Shown: in pieces, positions 11,613 through 25,900 of the stretch
Layout: every line of letters begins with the position of its first letter
Position numbering within the stretch: the first letter of the stretch is position 1
DNA from: a virus
Direction: 5' to 3' (one strand)
IMG/VR virus record: IMGVR_UViG_3300020465_000021
Span: 1 to 56,386 of that record
DNA: 56,386 nt
Translations under genes and position numbers: made by a program
The notes under the pieces: generated by a model
The model's database searches: none
Told to the model about the DNA's origin: nothing
Seen by the model: only the letters and a program-made list of their open reading frames with translations

Positions 11613-12014
11613 ATGGCAATACAAAGGGTTTCTAGGGCATTTAAAGACATTAGTTTGTCTTTTGAACCACACCCTGTAACAAAAGACTTACCCATACTCA
11701 AGAATGAGAGGGCAATTATTAAATCAGTAAAGAATCTAGTGCAAACTATTCCTACTGAGAGGTTCTTTAACTCATTGTTGGGTTCTGAGGTACGTTCAAG
11801 TCTATTTGGATTTGTTGATTTTGGTACTGCAGAGATTATTAAGGATCAAATTGAAACAACTATTGATAACTTTGAACCTAGAGTTGAGAATGTAATATGT
11901 GAAGTTGATCCAAACCCAGATGCCAATACATTTGAAGTTACTATAAGATTTGATATCATTGGACAAGAGTTTCCTGCACAAGAGTTTTCATTTTTACTAG
12001 AAGCAACACGTTAA
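11613..12014 (+). CDS. 25: Baseplate wedge subunit gp25
   Basis: A 133-residue protein with the typical gp25/Gpw-like features: SRAFKDISLSFEPHPVTKDL near the start, NERAIIKSVKNLVQTIPTER at residues 28-47 and the following SLFGFVDFGTA. T4 gp25 is about 132 residues. In T4, gp25 joins gp6 and gp53 in the wedge and contacts the first sheath ring. The preceding TATAAATA and the one-base gap to gene 6 fit the usual late operon. Confidence 0.95.
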   Translation: MAIQRVSRAFKDISLSFEPHPVTKDLPILKNERAIIKSVKNLVQTIPTERFFNSLLGSEVRSSLFGFVDFGTAEIIKDQIETTIDNFEPRVENVICEVDPNPDANTFEVTIRFDIIGQEFPAQEFSFLLEATR

Positions 12015-12015
12015 T

Positions 12016-13917
12016 ATGCCTTTTACTAAGTATACAAACCTAGATTTTGACCAAATAAAGGTATCCATTAAGGATTATCTTAGAGCAAACACTGAATTCA
12101 GTGACTTTGACTTTGAGGGGTCTAACTTTTCAGTACTAATTGATACTTTAGCATACAATACCTACATTACGGCATTCAATGCTAACATGACTGTGAATGA
12201 ATCTTTCTTAGATTCAGCAACACTACGTGAGAATGTAGTATCATTAGCAAGGAACATAGGATATGTGCCTCGTTCAAGGGCAGCAGCACAAGCAACAATC
12301 AGTTTTGACGTAGAAATAGGTGATATGCAGACCTCTACACTTGATTTAGAGGCAGGGTTGGTATGTGTAGGTAATGCAAATGAGTCAAATTACGTATTTT
12401 CTACACCAGAACGTATAGTAACTACCTTAACTAAGATAAATGATACCACTAGGAGAGCAAGTTTTAAAGATATTGTTGTATATCAAGGTACATTCCTTCA
12501 AAAATCATTTGAAGTTAATGGGTCTTTAGATCAAAGGTTTATTTTAGACAACTCATTTATTGATTCTTCCACAATTGTGGTTAGAGTAAGAGAATCTGCC
12601 AATGATACATCAGAAGGAAGGGAATATCAGGTAGCAGATAACATTTTAAATGTAGATAAAGATTCAGAAATCTACTTATTGCAAGAAGTTCAGGATGAAA
12701 AGTATGAATTACTGTTTGGAGATGGTTATTTTGGTAAAAAATTAGCAAATGGTAATGTAATAGACGTTTCTTACATTATTACTGACGGAAAAGAGGGTAA
12801 TGGTGCTTCCAAATTCGTATTTTCTGGAAGATTTAGAGATGATAAGAGGTTAATTGAACCTCCGACCAATTCTATAGTCGTACATACGTCTCAGAATGCT
12901 GCAAATGGTTCTGATATTGAAAGTATTGACTCAATTAAGTACTTTGCACCTAGAATTTACTCTTCACAGTACCGTGCGGTGACTGCAAGAGACTATGAAT
13001 CCATTATTCAGTCAATTTATCCCAATACAGAGTCTGTTGCTGTTGTTGGTGGTGAAGAATTGGATCCACCAGAGTTTGGAAACGTATTAATTAGTATAAA
13101 ACCCAAAAATGGTGACTATATTTCCGATTTTGATCGTCAAAATATTCTTGCAAAACTAAAAAATTACTCTCTTTCAGGAATTAACCAAAAAATCATTGAT
13201 TTGAAGGTTCTTTTTGTTGAAATTGACTCCGCAGTCTATTATAACACTGCTCAAGTTACTAATATTAATGATTTGAAGACAAGAGTTACAAATACATTGA
13301 ATACTTTTAGAACTTCTAATATTAATAAGTTTGGAGGTAGATTTAAATATAGTAAATTATGCCAAATTATTGATAATGTTGATACTGCTATAACTTCCAA
13401 TATTACACGAGTAATTATCAGAAGAAATCTAAAAGCACTAGTAAATAGGGATACACAATATGAATTATGCTTTGGAAATCAATTCCATGTTGATAAAGAT
13501 GGTTTTAATATAAAAAGTACTGGATTTAGTATATCTGGTAAGATAGGAACTTACTTCTTTACTGATGTTCCAAGAGATGAACATACAGGAGTTATATCTG
13601 TTGTTAGAGAAGATCAAAATGAAGGTAAATATATTGTTGAAATTAAGTCTGCAGGTACGGTAGATTATGATAAAGGTGAAATATTGATCAATACTATCAA
13701 TATTAGTGGTACAACTAAGATTAATAATATTATTGAGGTTCAAGCAATACCTGAATCTAATGATGTTATTGGTTTATCAGACTTATATCTTGATTTTTCC
13801 GTTTCTGATAGTGCAATAAATATGGTTAAGGATACGATTACTTCAGGCGAACAGATATCTGGTATCGGATACAAAACAACTTCTAGCTACTTAAACGGAG
13901 AACTAAAGAGGATATAA
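12016..13917 (+). CDS. 6: Baseplate wedge subunit gp6 (baseplate J-like)
   Basis: A 633-residue protein (T4: 660). The N-terminus (YTNLDFDQIKVSIKDYLRAN) and ANMTVNESFLDSATLRENVV near residues 55-75 are gp6/baseplate-J hallmarks. The middle has AARDY-like VTARDYESIIQSIYPNTESV at about 327-346. gp6 forms the ring that crosslinks wedges and controls the hexagon-to-star transition in T4. It follows gene 25 by one base and precedes the gene 7-position protein by one base. Confidence 0.95.
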   Translation: MPFTKYTNLDFDQIKVSIKDYLRANTEFSDFDFEGSNFSVLIDTLAYNTYITAFNANMTVNESFLDSATLRENVVSLARNIGYVPRSRAAAQATISFDVEIGDMQTSTLDLEAGLVCVGNANESNYVFSTPERIVTTLTKINDTTRRASFKDIVVYQGTFLQKSFEVNGSLDQRFILDNSFIDSSTIVVRVRESANDTSEGREYQVADNILNVDKDSEIYLLQEVQDEKYELLFGDGYFGKKLANGNVIDVSYIITDGKEGNGASKFVFSGRFRDDKRLIEPPTNSIVVHTSQNAANGSDIESIDSIKYFAPRIYSSQYRAVTARDYESIIQSIYPNTESVAVVGGEELDPPEFGNVLISIKPKNGDYISDFDRQNILAKLKNYSLSGINQKIIDLKVLFVEIDSAVYYNTAQVTNINDLKTRVTNTLNTFRTSNINKFGGRFKYSKLCQIIDNVDTAITSNITRVIIRRNLKALVNRDTQYELCFGNQFHVDKDGFNIKSTGFSISGKIGTYFFTDVPRDEHTGVISVVREDQNEGKYIVEIKSAGTVDYDKGEILINTINISGTTKINNIIEVQAIPESNDVIGLSDLYLDFSVSDSAINMVKDTITSGEQISGIGYKTTSSYLNGELKRI

Positions 13918-13918
13918 A

Positions 13919-16900
13919 ATGATACAAACGGGGTTTGAACAGAGAGTTAATATACAACAGGTAATTGACAGTCAACTTCCTGAATTTCTATTAGATGAAA
14001 GTCCAAAAAGTGCTGAATTCTTAAAACAGTACTATCTTTCACAAGAATTTCAAAGTGGTCCTACAGATCTTGCTGTAAATTTAGACCAATACTTAAAATT
14101 AAACAATTATAGTCAAGAAGTAATCCAAGGAGAGACTACACTATATGCTGGTATTGGTACAAATACTGATACTATTAAAGTATATTCTACTAAAGGATTC
14201 CCCAATCAATATGGTTTATTTAAGATTGATGATGAAGTAATTACATATACTGGACTTACAACAAATACTTTTACTGGATGTAAGCGTGGATTTAGTGGAA
14301 TTACAAGTTATAGGACAGATTTAGAGTCTGAAGAATTAGTTTTTAGTTCAACTAGTGAGCAAACTCATGCTTCACAAGCAAAAGTAACTAATTTAAGTGC
14401 ATTATTTCTAAAAGAATTTTATAGAAAATTAAAATATACATATACACCTGGACTTGAGGATGTAGAATTTATAAAAGATCTTGATGTTAATAATTTTATC
14501 AAAGAATCAAGGTCTTTATATGAATCTAAAGGAACAGAAGAGTCATTTAGAATATTATTTAATGTTTTATACGGTGTAGAACCACAAGTTATTGACTTAG
14601 AGCAATATCTACCAAAACCATCTACTGCAGAATTTTTAAGAAGAGAAATTGTTGTTGCTGAGAGAGTAGGTAATACTGGAGATCCTACTAAACTAGTCGG
14701 ACAAACTATCACAAAATCATCTGATAGTGCAACAAAAGCATCAGTTTCTGAAGTTGAACCATTTACTAGATCTGGAATTAGTACTTATTATAAGATGGGT
14801 CTCTTTGTTGGATTTAGTGACCGTGCTTTAATTGAAGGTACTTTCAATATTCAAGCAAAAAGTAAGGTAATTGATCCAGTATCAGCAGGTTCTTCGGTTA
14901 TTACCGTTGATTCAACTATTGGATTTGGTGCTACTGGAACATTAATTTCTGATAGTAACGTTATCACATATAGTGATAAGTCAATTAACCAATTTCTTGG
15001 TTGTAAAAATGTAGTTTATCCAATTGGAATATCATCTGACATAAGAACTAATGAAATTTTCTTTGGTTATGAAGATGGTGATACTAGTAAAAAAGTAGAA
15101 TTTCGTTTAACTGGTGTTCTTTCTGAATTTGAAGCAACTAGTGATATTACAAGTACTACAGAAGGTCAATATCTATATGTAAAGAATGTTGGTGAAAAAA
15201 TAAAAAATCCTGAACAAAACAAGACTGTTAAGCAAATATTTGCAAATTCTTGGATTTATAATACTAGTTCTAGATTTGATGTAACAAATATCAATCAAAG
15301 TACTAGAACATTAACTTTATCAACAGAAATTGATCCATCAAGTTTAAAGGTTGGTGATATTGTAGATATTTTAAAGAAAACTACTCAAAATGTTGCTTTT
15401 GCTGGTGCCGTAGTTGATATTATAACTCCTGGTCTTAAACAAATTGAATTAAATAATTTAGTTGGATTTGTAGTTGATCCAAAAGAAACTTATACTATTA
15501 GAAGAAGAATAAAAACTGCTACTAGTACTGGAACACCATTATCTTATGGTCAAAATCAATTAACAGTAGATATTCAAAATGTTTATAATGAGAATGATAA
15601 AAATTTCTATGTAGGGTCAAACTCTTTACCTGCAGGTAATATAACAAAAAATACAATAAAAGAAACTATATCAACTACAACGTTGAATAGTTTACAAGGA
15701 TATGATCCTGCAACTCAGCAATATTATATTATTAGTTTTCCAGTCACAAGTGTTGATTTCGTAACTGGTGATAGAATTTATTATAATCCAGAAACTACTC
15801 AATTAAAAGGACTAGATGAAGGATATTATTATGTTAAAGTTTTAGATGCACCAAATAATAATCAAATTAAATTATACCAATCAAGATCTTTAATTGAACT
15901 TGATGGTACTTTAGATCCTAAAACAGGTTCTCCTATGAATACTGCAATGGGATTTGTTGGAGATGGATCAAATAATCATAATTTTATATTAGCACATCAA
16001 AAATCAGACAAAATATTTCCACAAAAGTTATTAAAAAAATTCCCATCTATACAGAATTTACAAAAAGGTGAAGTAACTAAAACCATCCCAGGATCGACTG
16101 GAATGCTTGTTAATGGTGTAGAAGTAATAAACTATAAATCTATCGATAAAGTTTATTATGGACCGTTAGAGAAGGTTGTAGTGTATGGTAAGGGTAAGGA
16201 TTATGATGTAATTAATGCACCACAAGTAACTGTTGCTACTGGTCTTGGAATAACTGCACTTATACAACCAGTAATTGGTGAAGGTGTAGTTCAAGATGTA
16301 TTGGTAGATCCACATGAATTTGATATACAGAATGTGGATTCAGTTAGTATTTCTGGTGGTAATGGTTCTGGAACAGAATTAAGTCCTGTTATGGGTCTTA
16401 GATATCGTGAAGTTGAATTTGATGTTCGTGATTTATCAAAAGGTGGTGGAGTAGATGTAACTCAGGATACTATTACTTTTCTTACTGATCATGGATTTAG
16501 TAATGGACAACCACTTGTATATAATTCAAGAGGTAATGAAGCAGTTGGAATTTCATCTGTTTATGGATATACTAATAATAATGCTGATGTTGATATTAAA
16601 TTACAATCTAATGCAATATATTATGCTCAATGGGTTAATAATAAAACAATTAAATTATTCCACACAACAGGAGATCAGCAGTCTGGAATTAATACTGTAG
16701 GTTTAACAACTTCTCATGCACAAGGAATTCATAAGTTTAGGACAGCAAAAGCAACTAATGTTTTAAGATCTGTTAAAGTTTTGAATGGTGGTTCTGGATA
16801 TACTAATAGAGAATTGAAAGTAAAACCAGCAGGAATATCTACTATTAGTAATACTATTAATTTCAAAGATCATGGATTTAATGATGGAGATAAGATTGTA

Positions 16901-19900
16901 TATAATACAGGTGGGACATCAATTGAGGGATTGACTGTTGAGACAGGTATAACATCAACTTCACAGCATTATCAAGTATTAAAAATAGATGATAATTCCT
17001 TTAGACTTGCAGATTCTGGAATTGGTGGAACAATAACATCAAATCATACTAGAAAAAATAACGTAAATTTAGTTTCTATTGGTAGTAGTCATCATAATTT
17101 TAAATATCCTAATATTGAGGTATTAATTACCACTCAGGGCGTTGCTACTGGTGTAATTACAGCAACTCCTGTTGTGCGAGGTAAGATTACTGATGCATAC
17201 TTATATGAAGAAGGAACAGGATATGGATCAACAATAATTAATTTCCATAAGAAACCTATTATTACCATTAAATCTGGTAAAGGTGCTGAATTTAAACCAA
17301 TTATTGTTGATGGTAAAGTTAGTCAAGTTTTAGTTTCTGTATCTGGTAGTGGTTATACATCTCCTCCAGATTTAACTTTGGTTGGTATTGGATCTGGAAT
17401 TGGTGCTAAATTTAGACCTGTTGTGCAAAATGGTGAAGTATCACATGTTATTGTGCTCAATGAAGGTAGAAATTATGATGTTAATACATCTATAGCATCA
17501 ACTGCAATTGGTTTAAATGGTTTTATAGAACCTTATGTTAGAGGATTGTCTTGGAATAACAAATCAAGATTTGGTGATGAAATATTAGTCGAGAATGTTG
17601 ATGGGTTGGAATATGGTTGGGTAGGATATTCTACTGCATTAGGACAAAAAGAATATGGTGATAATTTGAGAAATCATTCACCAATTGTTGGATGGGCATA
17701 TGATGGCAATCCAATTTATGGTCCTGTTGGTTATTCTGATCCTGAAGATGATAGTAGTTCTAGAATAATGTTAAGTGGTTATAGTCTTATTCCATCTAAT
17801 GTTACAGATAGACCATCATTTAGTAATGGTTCGTTTGTTGAAGATTATGAATTTATGAATGCTGGTGATCTCGACAAACATAATGGTAGATATTGTAAAA
17901 CACCAGAATTTCCTAATGGAACATATGCATATTTTGCAACAGTAGATTTTACAACTTTAGTATCTACATTCCCATATTTTATAGGAGATACTTATAGATC
18001 TGTTGGTATTGGACAAACAGTAGATCAAAGTTTCAATTTTAATAATTCTGATTTAGTTAGAAATACATTCCCATATAAAGTTAATGATATTTTTGCTAAT
18101 AATGATTTTATTGTAGAACCTTATGAAATTACACAACAAAGAGCTGTTGTTGATTCTATAGTTAAAGGATCTATTGAAAATATTATTGTTAATGAATCTG
18201 GTGATGGTTATGTTGTTGGTGATACTGCTAGATTTGATAATACTGGAACTAATGGTGGTGGTTTAAGTGCATTTGTTTCTAAATTAAAAGGAAAATCAAT
18301 TGTTGATATAAACACTGAAGTTGAAGAATATCAGACAACAACTTTAGTTTGGGATAATTCAAATCAAGTTTCAGTACATATAGATCCAGTACATACTCTG
18401 TTAGATAAAGATAATGTTGTTATTTCAGGAGTTTCAACATATATTGCAGGATTAACTCAATCTCATGTTATAGGTGTTACTTCAGAAAGGACTTTCTTAC
18501 TTGCTCCCGTACCTTCAAATTCTACAGTTGGATATGTAACAGACATTTATGTTTCTTCTATTCCTGATAGTGTTTCTGTTGGATCTACACTCAGTATTAA
18601 ATCAGAAAGGGTTTCAGTTCTTGATACATTTGAGAAAAATAAAGTTATAAGAATTGTCAGAGGGGAATCTGTTGGTGCTGCATATACTGCTTCAACTGAA
18701 TTAAATACAGTTCCATCATCATTTACTATCTCATTAGAAACACCATCATTTGAATCTAAATTAAACGATGTTAGATATTTCAATCCACTTCATTCTGTAG
18801 GTATTGGAACAACTACTGGTGGTACTGTAACTAAGAATTACAGAATTGGTGAAGCAAACATTCCTGTATCAATTGAAAATCAAAGCATTTATATTCCAAA
18901 TCATCCATTTAAACAGAATCAAAAATTAACATTCAAAAAATATAATAGTTCTACTCAAAATATTGGTATTAGTACAGAACCAGATAGTAGTATTTTATCA
19001 CTACCAGAATTGGGTGTTACACAAACAGTTTATGTAATTAATAAATCAAAAGACTTTATTGGTTTAACAACTCAGATTGGATTAACTACATCTACAAATG
19101 GATTGTATTTCCGTTCATTCACTGCTAATGCTGATAATAGGGATTATAGATATTCACTAACTTCAAATTATATACAAGAAACCGCAAAAGCTGAAAAAAT
19201 TACTGCTACTGTTGCAGTATCTACATCACATGGAATGCTTAATAATGATGTTATTGATTTATCAGTAAGATCAAATCAATCTGTTGGTGTTGGTGAATCT
19301 ACTGCAGTAAGAGTAAAATATCATTCAAGTTCTGATAAATTAATTATTAATCCAACAACTTTTGCACACACAGCATTAAATGCATCAGCAAATGAATTAA
19401 CATTGACTGATCATGGTTTTAACACTGGTGATAAAGTATTTTACAATTCTACAACATCACAACCATTTGTTGGTTTAGGAACTGGTGGATATTATGTTTA
19501 TAGAGTGGATGATAATAAATTCCAATTATCACACACTAGATATGATACTGAACAAAATCCACCTACAATTATAACTCTCAATACTCCTAGTGCTGGAAGT
19601 ACACATCAAATTTCTAAGATTAATCCACAGATTAATGTAATTAATAATAATAATTTAGTATTTGACGTTTCAGATACCTCATTATCTGGATATAATTTTA
19701 AAATTTATTATGACAAAGAATTTAATAATGAATTAGTTTCTGTTGGTGGTACTGTTACTGATTTTGTAATATCAGATTTTGGTGGTGCTGTTGGTTGTGG
19801 TACTACATCAACATTAACTTTAAATTATACTAGTCAATTACCAACAAAATTATATTATAATTTAGAAAGAACTGGTTATATAAGCACTTCTGACACAAAT

Positions 19901-22900
19901 GTTAAAAATAGTTCAGAAATAATATTTGGTAATAGTGTTTATGACAATACTTTTGCTATATCTGGTGTTGCTGCTACTAGTTTTAAATTCTCATTAAACT
20001 CTTTACCAGAGACATTACAATATACACAATCAAATACAGATATATTAGAATATTCTACCAATTCTACTACTGCTAATGGTGGTGTAGATGCGATGAGAAT
20101 TACATCAGGAGGACTTAATTATAAGAAATTACCATCATTTACATCTATTAAATCTACTAATGGACAAAATGCTGATATTATTCCAGCATCTACAAGTATT
20201 GGTAGAATTAAACAGGTTACTGTAGAAAATGCTGGATTTGAATATTCTGCTGATAAGACATTAAGACCAGAAGCATATGTTTCTCCAGATATTGTAGTAA
20301 TTAATAGAAATACTATTACTAATGTTGAAGTTATAACTGGTGGTACTGGTTATACTAATACACCCGATTTGGTAGTTGTTAATCCAGATACTGGATTGAA
20401 ATATGATAGTGGTATATTGAAGGCAGAGATACAAGGATCTTCTATCGATAATGTTGAAATTGTAGAAGCACCAAAAGCACTATCTGACGTTACAAACATA
20501 ATATACTCTCTTAATAATACTAATGGAAGTGGAATTGAAACATGTATGTCATCCACATCTGGTATATTAACATGTTTTATAACAACACCAATTACTGGTT
20601 TTACAACACCACCTTTTGCTGTAGGAGATAAAGTTTTTGTTGAAGGTATTGTTAATATTGGTGGTAATACAACAGGAACTGGATTTAATTCTGAAGACTA
20701 TGGATTTAAATTCTTTAATGTTAGTGATTATGATGCTAGTGTTAATCCAGTTAAGGTAGAAGTTGATCTATCTCAGTATGTAACAAATGCAGGATTAGCA
20801 GTAACTAATCAAAATGGATATGCATCTATAACCAATCAAAGTAATTATCCTACATTTAAAGTAACACAACAACCATTAGATTTTATTGAAGGTGAAACAC
20901 TTCTTACTGCCGTAGGTACAGCACAGGCAATAACAAGTTATATTGAAAGAGATATAATTATCACTCATACATTATCTGATGGAATTAAAGTATTTGGTAC
21001 TTATGAATTGCAAAGGGATCAAATAATAATTGGTAAGAGATCAGGAACAGTAGCAACTATTAAATCTACTAACGATAATGAAGCATATTATAAAGTAAAT
21101 TATTCTCTTAGACAAGATCGTGGTTGGAGTGATGATATTGGAAAATTAAATGTAGATTATCAAGTTCTTCCTGATAATGACTATTATCAAAATCTATCAT
21201 ATACCATTAAGAGTCCTATAGAATGGGAAAATTTAGTTAATCCTGTTAATAGACTTTTACATTCATCTGGACTGAAGAATTTTGCAGACACAGGAATTAC
21301 TACTACAACTAGTGTTACTGCAGGAACAAGTTTAGATTCTGATAGTATTACTATAATTGATATTATTGGTGAAAAGAGAGTTGATACTATTTCTGATTTT
21401 GATTTTGCTATTGATATTGATGCATTGGGTAATAAATCAAGATATATTAAACTAAAAACTAAGAGATTATCTGATTATATCGATTGTAATACTAACCGTG
21501 TATTATCAATAGATGATATCAGTGGTAGTTTCTCTAGATCTGATAAAGTTAGTGATTTATTCAGTGATCTTTTAACATATAGTGTATCTGAAGGTTATAA
21601 TAGATTTTTAGTTCAAGTAGTAAATCCAAATAATAAAGAAAGACAAGCAACTGACGTTATAACACTTACCAATAGTTATGGTGGTCAATATGGTCAAGTT
21701 TATACAATAGAGAAAGGATCTATTGGTATAGGAACTGCTGGAACAAGAGTCGGTGATATTGGAGGTAATATTGATTCAGAAGGAATTTTAACTCTAAGAT
21801 TTGATCCTGTTGATCCATATACACATGATTATGATATTAAAGTTATAAGAACTAGTTTTAATTCATCTCTTGCTGGAATTGGTACTACAAGTTTTGGTTT
21901 TATTGATATTGATTCAAGAAACCAGATTGTTGCATCAAATACTACTGTTGGTATTATTACTGCAAATATTGATGAAAATGAAGGTTTTTATGCTAATGTT
22001 GAGATAATTAATGCAACAACAGATGATACAACATATGTTGAGATGTTTGTTGATCAAGATGGAACAAATTCTTATATATCAGATTTCTGGGTAGATAACA
22101 GAGGATCTAATAGTAAGTTCATTGGTACATTTACATCAAATATATCTTCTGGTGTATTGTCAATTGATTATGAAAATGATGAAGCGAATTCAGTTTTAGT
22201 TAGATCTAGGATAGTTGGATTTGGTACTGTTTCTGTTGGTATAGGAACTTACAGGTTCTTAGCAACAGGTCAATCACCAGAAACTGAAAAAACAGCAAGA
22301 TATGAAGCAAAGTATGCACTTACTGCTGCATCACCATCTGTTACTAATGTATTCAGTTTAGATAAGACTGATGCAACTACTATAAAAACAATTGCTAAGG
22401 TTGGTTATGGTTTAACATCTGCTTTACATCAAATATTATCAATAGGTGATGAAACAGATATTTACACAACACAATATCCATTCTTGTCTATTGGTAGTAC
22501 TAGTGGAATTGGTACTTTTGGATCTGAGTATAGTGGTAGTAATGCAATACTTAAATTCTATCCAGATGCTGGTGTATCTCAAGAAATCACTATACAAACT
22601 TATAGTGAAATAATTCAAACAGATAGAGATTTATTAAATTCACCAAATGATCTTAGTTATGGACCTATAAATGAAAGGTATCTTCTTGGAACATATGATG
22701 GTCAAAATAGAAATAGACTTAATAAAGATGAGTTTGAAATTAAGCATCAAGGTGTTCCAATATATTCAAAAACATTTAATCCAGCAACTACTGTTAATTT
22801 AAGTACGGGTGTATTTACAATTGAAGATCATTTCCTCAATACTGGCGAAAAATTAGAATATAGATCAACATCTACGTTTAGTAATATTACTGCTTCAGAC

Positions 22901-25900
22901 ATGGTTATGTCTAATAGTAGTGTATTACCTGCAAGTTTGTATGCAATCAAAGTTAGTGAAAATACATTTAAGGTAGCAACAACTAAAGCAAATGCAGTTG
23001 CAGGTACTAATGTTACATTCAATAGTGCTGGTGCTGGAAATGCACATAAGATTGGAATGATTAAGAAGGCAGAAAAAACTGTTCTTTCTCTTGATGGAGT
23101 TGTTCAAAGTCCATTAACATATACACCAATTAATCATACACTTGCTAATAATGGTGGATCTATAGGTGTTGGAGATACATATTTTGCATTATCTGGAATA
23201 TCTTCTATTGTATCAAATGATGTTCTCAAAATTGGTAATGAGTATATTAAAGTTGCTAATGTTGGATTAGGAACACTTGCAGTTGGTCCTATAACAGCAG
23301 ATGGTACATTTAATTTAATTGAAGCAGAACGTGGTTTTGTTGGAACAACTGCTGCTGCACATAATGATGGTGTGGAAGCAAGAGTTTATCTTGGATCATT
23401 TAATTTAATTGATAGTACAATCTACTTCACACAACCACCAATTGGAAATAATGCTAAACCTATAGATCCTGATACTAATCTCAAGACACCAAGATCTACA
23501 TTTGGTGGAAGAGTATTCATGAGACAAGATTATGATACAAACCAAATATATGATAATGTTTCTAAATCATTTACTGGTATAGGTGCAACATATACATTAT
23601 CTGTAAATGGTATAAACACTACAGGAATTGAAACTGGTAGTGGTATTGTATTCATTAATAATATTTTCCAGACACCATCTACAGTTAATAATACTGGAAA
23701 TAACTATAGTTTCAGTGAAGATGCAAATGTTGGAGTATCAAGTATTAAATTTACTGGTATAACAGATGATAATGGAAATATATTATTATCTGATGAAGAT
23801 GTTAATAAAAATCAATTACCAAGAGGTGGTGTTATTGTATCTCTAGGATCTACCTTGGGTGTTGGTTATGCTCCTCCTGTTGGTGCTGCTGTAACTGCTG
23901 TACTTAATGGTAGTGGTGCTCTTACTGCAGTTGGTATAGGAACTACTGATAATAATGGTTCTGGATATCGTGGAAATCTTACAGTAACTGTTTCAGATCC
24001 AAGTCATTCTGGAACTAATGCAACAGTTACAGCAACTGTTGGTGCTGGTGGAACCATTCTATTTGGTGTTTCTGCTGGTGGTAGTGGGTATGTTAATCCA
24101 AAAATTGTAGTTTCACCACCACCATCATATGATAATCTACCTATTGTTGGTGTATCAAGGCGTGGTCTTGGAGCAACTACAGAAACTGGTAAAGGTTTAT
24201 TAGTAACTTTGGATGTTGGTCCTGCAAGTCCCACACCTCAAGATAATAAATTTGGTGATGCAGCAGATCTTGTTGATAAGAATAGACTATTAATTTCTGA
24301 AACTGCTGCTAGAAGAATGAAGGATAGATTCCCTTCATATAATTACCCATCAGGATATGTTGAACAAGATTGTATTGATGATGTTATTGATGTTCTTGAA
24401 GCAGTATCATATAACATGCGTTATGGTGGAAATGATAAGACATATGATGCATCACGTTTTTATATTGACGGTTTCTATTCAAACCCTGCTCCAGTTACTG
24501 GTGAAGAAGAGCAAGTTGTATATGCAATGATGGAAGCAAGAGATATGGCATCTCTAGCATTGGCGAACAAACCACTTGGAAGATTTGTAGGAGCACAATA
24601 TGCACACACTTATAGTGGCGGTACAGCAACAAATGCTGTTGTTTCTGGTGGTGATTATGATCATACATTTGTTAGTGCTGTTGCAAATGGTATTAATGGT
24701 TCATTAACACCAAATGGTGCTACTTATATTGCTGGAACTGGAGTATTAACATTAACATTTGCTAGTGCTCATGGAGTTGCTAATGGTGGAAATGTAACTA
24801 TTGCTGATTATTCATTAGTATTCACTTGTGATAGAGATAATAATCAAACAAATCACGCATATCCAAGACCTAGTGATCCTGCATCTGGTTCTACACTTAG
24901 TGCTACTCTTATTAGTGCAACATCATTCTCAGTAAATGTTGGTACTTCTCCATTAGTATTCAAAAATGTTGTTACAGGTTCTAATCCTGAAAAAACATCA
25001 TACGACCCATTAACTGGTGATATGGTACTTAATATTGGTTCTGGTCATGGATTCCTTGAACCAACAACACTTGCTACACCTACAGCAGCAGTTTATAATG
25101 CAACATCAGGTGTCCTAAAACTCACAATTGCATCTCATGGTCTTGCAGTTGGTGATTACATTAAGATTGCTGATGATTCATTAACATTCACATGTGCTAG
25201 GGATAATCATTCTACTGAGCATAAGTATCCACGATTTGGTGATCCTGCAAGTGGTGAATGGCTTAATGTTACACAAAGATCAACAAATATAATATGGGTT
25301 AATATTGGTAAATCTCCTGATGTTTCTGCACATACATTTGTTTCGGCAAGACAAGGTGTTAGTAAAGCAAATGCTAACATTGGTATTGGAACTCAGTTAT
25401 TAGGATTTAAATGTACTAGAGATGCTACTTCTGCTAATCCAGAAGGTGTATCACAAGTTCTATATCCACGTTCCACAGACAGATTCTGCTGGAATAAGAA
25501 TCAAATTTCTATTGCATCAACAACTACTTCCACAGTTACAGTAAATGTGGGTGTATCCTCTGCAACACATAGTTCTAGAGTACAAGTATTTGATAAAACT
25601 ATTACTGGTGATGTTTCTGGTATAACAGGTCAATATAGTCCTGCTGATTGTGCTAATGTTGTTTCATCAGTTCATACTTTAGTTGGAATTGTCACAGAAG
25701 CAATTGATGCTAATACATTGCCAGCAACAAGAACTATTAGTTCGTTCAATACATTTGAAGTTGTTGATTATAAGATTGCAAGACAAGGTTATGGATTTAA
25801 ACCTGGTGATGTATTTAAACCAGTTGGTCTTGTTACACATGCAAGTTTAAGTTCTCCACAGAAAGAATTTGAATTGACAGTAGTTGATACATTTACTGAT

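Noticed and set aside
24004-24234. Minus-strand and off-frame ORFs inside the giant gene and other late genes
   Set aside because: They lie wholly within well-supported genes, lack ribosome binding sites and have atypical composition.
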